DNA from: Pavlovales sp. CCMP2436 | Lineage: Eukaryota; Haptophyta; Pavlovophyceae; Pavlovales | Direction: 5' to 3' | DNA: 17,316 nt | Assembly (NCBI GenBank): GCA_026770615.1 | Contig: MU631344.1 | Location: 107,455-124,770, forward strand | Part shown: one piece after another, positions 14,734 through 17,316 of the stretch | Numbering within the stretch: position 1 is the stretch's first letter | How the letters are laid out: each line of letters begins with the position of its first letter | The notes under the pieces: generated by a model | The model's database searches: none | The model's input: the letters and a program-made list of their open reading frames with translations, nothing else | What the model was told of the DNA's origin: nothing | Program-made: the position numbers and the translations under genes

Positions 14734-15486
14734 TAGCAGCTGTCCCACTATGACGTAGCGTCAATACTACCATACTATATGGGAGCATCGGACTTATCTG
14801 ATAACTTCCTGTCCACGATGCTTACAGCAATAGTAGAGGCCACGCGCCTTTGCTGCACAATAGGGCCCCATGTAGCAAGAGAACGCCTGTGTGGCCCCCC
14901 TGAAGGCGATGGCCTAGGTCTGGTGGACCCGCGTGCCCAAAACGCAGGGGAAAAAGTATCAGCCATGCTGCGCCTTCTCAACTCACCCGTGAAATCTGCA
15001 AAGCATGCCCTCGCGGCACATGCATTGAGTATCGCCCAAAACGGGCCCGCGAGACAAGCCAAGGCAAAAACGATGCCCACCGCAAGGGGGCCGATCAAAA
15101 GTCTTTCCGAAGCACCTCAGGGGGAAGAAGAATGGGATATATTCGAAAACTATGCATGCCTGCAGACAACACCTATGGGTGAGCTCGCCCCTGTCCTACT
15201 ATGGCCAGCCCTAGGCGCCACCCGCCGTGCAAAACGCAAAGTGACTTCGGTCACCCTAGCATCAATGAGTGCCTGTAGTGTACTAAACTTGGCAAAACTG
15301 CGTATCGCAAGCAATGCCCCCACTTTAAGTGACACAGACAGACAATTGACAACCATAAGTGCAGCCGAAGAAGACATATTGAGGACATGCGGCAGCGCTA
15401 TAAGGGACACGCTTATTGCTCTTCAAAATGTCCTACCGATGCATGCAAACACGGCTGCAGTAGCAAAAGCAGCCAAGACCCTGTAA
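14734..15486 (+). pseudogene. LINE linker between RT and RNase H
   Basis: Frame +1 from about 14737 reads LSHYDVASILPYYMGASDL, similar to the region after RT where many LINEs have a conserved 'L-x-Y-G-x-x-x-W'. About 235 mostly helical residues follow, including VEATRLCCTIGPHVARERLC and ILRTCGSAIRDTLIALQNVL. The ATG at 14779 is internal and not a likely start. The frame ends at TAA 15484-15486, and the next segment continues in the same frame, so this is one nonsense mutation. Confidence 0.65.
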
Positions 15487-16175
15487 ACACAGAAATATAG
15501 GCCAACATTTAGACGATTAAAACACCCGGAGCAGCTGGAAATCCTGCCCGCACTCACATCGGCATTATGCGGACCTATGTGCTTCCGGTTCGTCACACGC
15601 CACACAACACTCATACATGCACTCAGACACCAACCACCGACAGCGGATAAACCACAATTGTGCACCCCCCATGTCGGGGTCGACGGGTCATTTATCATAA
15701 CCAGATGGAAACGGCAAGGCTCGAGCAGCCGGTGCGGCGTGTTTTTTACGTACTCCCATCACACCACATCCGCGGCACGACACATGCCCCAGGGGCACAT
15801 ATCCTCACCTGCACATTTTCAGGCGATCAAACAGTTGTCAACGCAGAATGCAATGCGGTCACACTTGCCTTACAAGCACTGACCCACGAGCAAGTGCTAT
15901 TCATCGGATGGAACCATGCCACAGGCGTAAAACGCCTAGACTGGCATAGACGGCACCTAGACCGCAACCCTCTACCACACGGGTTAAGGGATCCCACGAG
16001 CTATGATGCAAACCCTCACTTCTACCGCCTACTCAGCCTCAAGCAACGTAATGAGGAGCATGGCCGCTACAGGAACGCGACTCACACTGCGGCTCATACC
16101 AAATTGGATGACGAAGTAGCCGGAATTCTAAGTACCTCAGGAGCGGTACGTCACGACGACGCCTCGAGAGCGTGA
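15487..16175 (+). pseudogene. LINE RNase H domain
   Basis: Frame +1 reads HVGVDGSFI with the first catalytic Asp (codon 15682-15684), then CGVFF. In 15750-15800 the frame changes to 0, giving TFSGDQTVVNAECNAVTLAL with the catalytic Glu (codon 15846-15848). HTAAHTKLDDEVAGIL then matches the final H-x-x-A-H-x-x-x-x-x-N-x-x-A-D-x-L block, though Asn is replaced by Asp. The third acidic residue, normally in a T-D-S motif, is not evident in LFIGWNHATGV. RNase H removes RNA from the hybrid during second-strand synthesis. A TGA at 16173-16175 interrupts the frame. Confidence 0.72.
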
Positions 16176-17316
16176 ATAGTGACAGCAGAGGCGCTAAAGA
16201 AAGTGACCCGGCTCTTCATCTCCACACGAAACGTCAACTGGCGTAGCCAGGCTGATTTGCCTCGCCACCTCCAACCCCCGGCTGTCATAAAGCTCGTGCA
16301 GAACGCATTGAGCGACTGGGGCTCAAAGGCAGTAGCAGTACACAGAGAAGCCGCCACAGTACAGCTCACAAAAAACACGCTCACGGCTCAGTGCTGGGCA
16401 ATAGCGGCCACTGCGACAGGAGGCATCATCACATCCGACCAACGAGCAGCACGCCATGCGCTAATAGACAGAGTTGCGAGGGATCGCCTAGAGAAGAGAG
16501 GCCCCGTCAAACATGCCCCCGGCATAGGTAGAATGGTCAATGTAGAAGCCATGTGGTCAAAAGAAAGCACAACGGCTCTGCGTCTCCAACGAGTTCGGGG
16601 CCAACAGCGACCCACGGAAAAGTACACCAAACACATGGCCAGATTGGTACTCGGATCATACCGCCACAATGCCGAGTGGGCACCAGAATTTCCGGCGATG
16701 GCCACCACTACAATCACCATCAACGGAAAGTCCGAAACAATGGGCCTCACCTGCCCTCTATGCAAAGCACCCAACTCACAAGACACAAAGCATCACCTAT
16801 ACCACGAGTGCTCGGCAACGGAAAAACACCGCCACGACCTCCACCGCTCTCTCTGCAAGGAACTGTCCCCGCGCCTGGGACCCGCCAAATCAAAATCAAT
16901 GGCGACACACATGATATCTCGGCCGGACTACTTCACCGAAAGGGTAGGATTAAGTGTCAAAGAAGAGCTCAGAAAGAAGGACGTCGACACCGGAGAAGCA
17001 CCCAAGCCCGGCGACTTACACTACACTCTCCTACGCCATAGCCTCAGAATGCACAAATCACGCGAAGCGGCAATTGAAGCATCAGCGGCGTCCACCAAGG
17101 ACAATACATCTCTATACGACGCTTATAAGTTTAAGGTAGCCATGTGGGCCGCCCAAACCGCCGAGCGGGCAGCAAGGAAATTGAATCAGAACACAGCATC
17201 AGCGGCCATACCACCTATACAATACGAGCCCATACCCCCAACGGACAGCATTGCTCAAAACAAGGAACCATCAGCCTTACCACCTATGCAGTATGAGCCC
17301 ATACCCCCAACAGACA
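16176..17316 (+). CDS. LINE polyprotein C-terminus with C2HC zinc motif, partial
   Basis: Frame 0 is open for all 380 codons from the TGA at 16173 to the window edge and is in phase with the RNase H frame upstream. The first part is helical (VIKLVQNALSDWGSKAVAV, ARHALIDRVARDRLEKRG). LTCPLCKAPN...HHLYHEC (16752-16811) gives C-x2-C-x10-H-x4-C, like the zinc fingers found near the C-terminus of many LINE proteins, where they help bind RNA or target DNA. A basic helical region follows (HRSLCKELSPRL, SLRMHKSREAAIEASAA, AAQTAERAARKLNQ), then the PPIQYEPIPPTD repeats. No restriction-like endonuclease signature was seen. Shorter frames here on other registers are shadows. Confidence 0.75.
   Translation, partial: MVTAEALKKVTRLFISTRNVNWRSQADLPRHLQPPAVIKLVQNALSDWGSKAVAVHREAATVQLTKNTLTAQCWAIAATATGGIITSDQRAARHALIDRVARDRLEKRGPVKHAPGIGRMVNVEAMWSKESTTALRLQRVRGQQRPTEKYTKHMARLVLGSYRHNAEWAPEFPAMATTTITINGKSETMGLTCPLCKAPNSQDTKHHLYHECSATEKHRHDLHRSLCKELSPRLGPAKSKSMATHMISRPDYFTERVGLSVKEELRKKDVDTGEAPKPGDLHYTLLRHSLRMHKSREAAIEASAASTKDNTSLYDAYKFKVAMWAAQTAERAARKLNQNTASAAIPPIQYEPIPPTDSIAQNKEPSALPPMQYEPIPPTD
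17199..17316 (+). repeat. 69-bp coding repeat (PPxQYEPIPPTD)
   Basis: CCACCTATACAATACGAGCC (17211) and CCACCTATGCAGTATGAGCC (17280) begin two units 69 bases (23 residues) apart, each followed by CATACCCCCAAC. The array is cut by the window edge, so its copy number is unknown. Three further, decayed units occur at 4621-4735. Confidence 0.8.

Larger units (their letters stand above)
12950..17316 (+). mobile_element. LINE-type non-LTR retrotransposon, 5'-truncated, decayed
   Basis: One continuous series of frames encodes a pre-RT region, RT, a linker, RNase H, a zinc motif and a Pro-rich repeat region reaching the window edge. No LTR or integrase is present, and RT motif spacing and the RNase H position after RT suit a non-LTR (LINE) element. 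Stops occur at 13437, 13461, 14730, 15484 and 16173, and the frame shifts near 13757, 14331-14352, 14500-14523, 14730 and 15750-15800. No AP endonuclease is visible upstream of RT. The element seems to start inside exon 2 of the host-like gene, about 12950-12980, as expected of 5' truncation during target-primed reverse transcription. Clade cannot be assigned by eye. Confidence 0.85.

Noticed and set aside
16740..17316. Restriction-like endonuclease after the zinc motif
   Set aside because: The C-x2-C-x10-H-x4-C motif is followed by basic helices, but no PD-(D/E)xK pattern with suitable spacing was found.
10958..17316. OTU and RT as one uninterrupted element
   Set aside because: A complete 3' tail (12039-12256) and an apparent host exon separate them, and the RT frame begins without a start; two insertions explain this better, though the family link remains open.

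Overview
The window is transposon-dense DNA from a GC-rich eukaryote. Eukaryotic signs are a Ty1/copia-like LTR retrotransposon, a LINE-type non-LTR retrotransposon, an OTU-protease gene, a good candidate spliceosomal intron, a Mediator-like protein and many microsatellites. No bacterial operon, Shine-Dalgarno pattern, rRNA or tRNA was found. Ala-, Arg- and Pro-rich host-like frames fit a GC-rich unicellular alga or other protist, but the lineage is a guess.

Layout. (1) 1-112: possible 5' end of a host gene on the minus strand. (2) About 300-4597: a dead copia element with gag, DSG-type protease, integrase, reverse transcriptase (RT) and RNase H in order. Frameshifts and stop codons break it, and it is cut off inside RNase H. 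(3) About 4600-5594: the 3' end of a LINE (Pro-rich repeats, basic tail, stop codon, about 210-bp 3' tail), followed at 5622-5746 by another LINE stop-codon fragment. (4) 5849-6127 minus: an open frame with a retropepsin-like DSGAS motif. (5) 6221-7718: nested small repeats: a 'C' repeat family, a near-complete hairpin MITE, and a 0.9-kb foldback-type element with terminal inverted repeats and 12-bp and 138-bp internal repeats. (6) 8132-8681 minus: the 3' end of another LINE copy with two tandem tails. (7) 8682-10846: mostly unrecognised GC-rich DNA with a MED4-like frame at 9923-10303 minus. (8) 10872-12256: an intact 330-codon OTU-like cysteine protease ORF followed by the same 3' tail as the LINE. 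(9) 12495-12949: one complete and one truncated exon of a host-like gene with a 135-nt intron. (10) About 12950-17316: a 5'-truncated LINE with RT, RNase H, a C2HC zinc motif and the start of the Pro-rich repeats, running off the window.

How the parts relate. The LINE in (10) and the fragments in (3) and (6) can be assembled into one family. The PPIQ/EPIPPTD repeats link 17199-17316 to 4621-4735. The frame continues from there to a stop at 5245-5247, and the terminal peptide EAHP-x-x-GVG-stop recurs at 5622-5746 and 8569-8681. After that stop comes a tail module ('A') with a stem-loop. The same tail follows the OTU ORF. The main hypothesis is therefore that an OTU-protease element and an RT-bearing LINE share a 3' tail, either as ORFs of one family or as a partner dependent on the LINE's RT. 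The A copy at 12039-12256 ends just before the host exon, and the LINE begins just after that exon's splice acceptor, so a host gene appears caught between two insertions.
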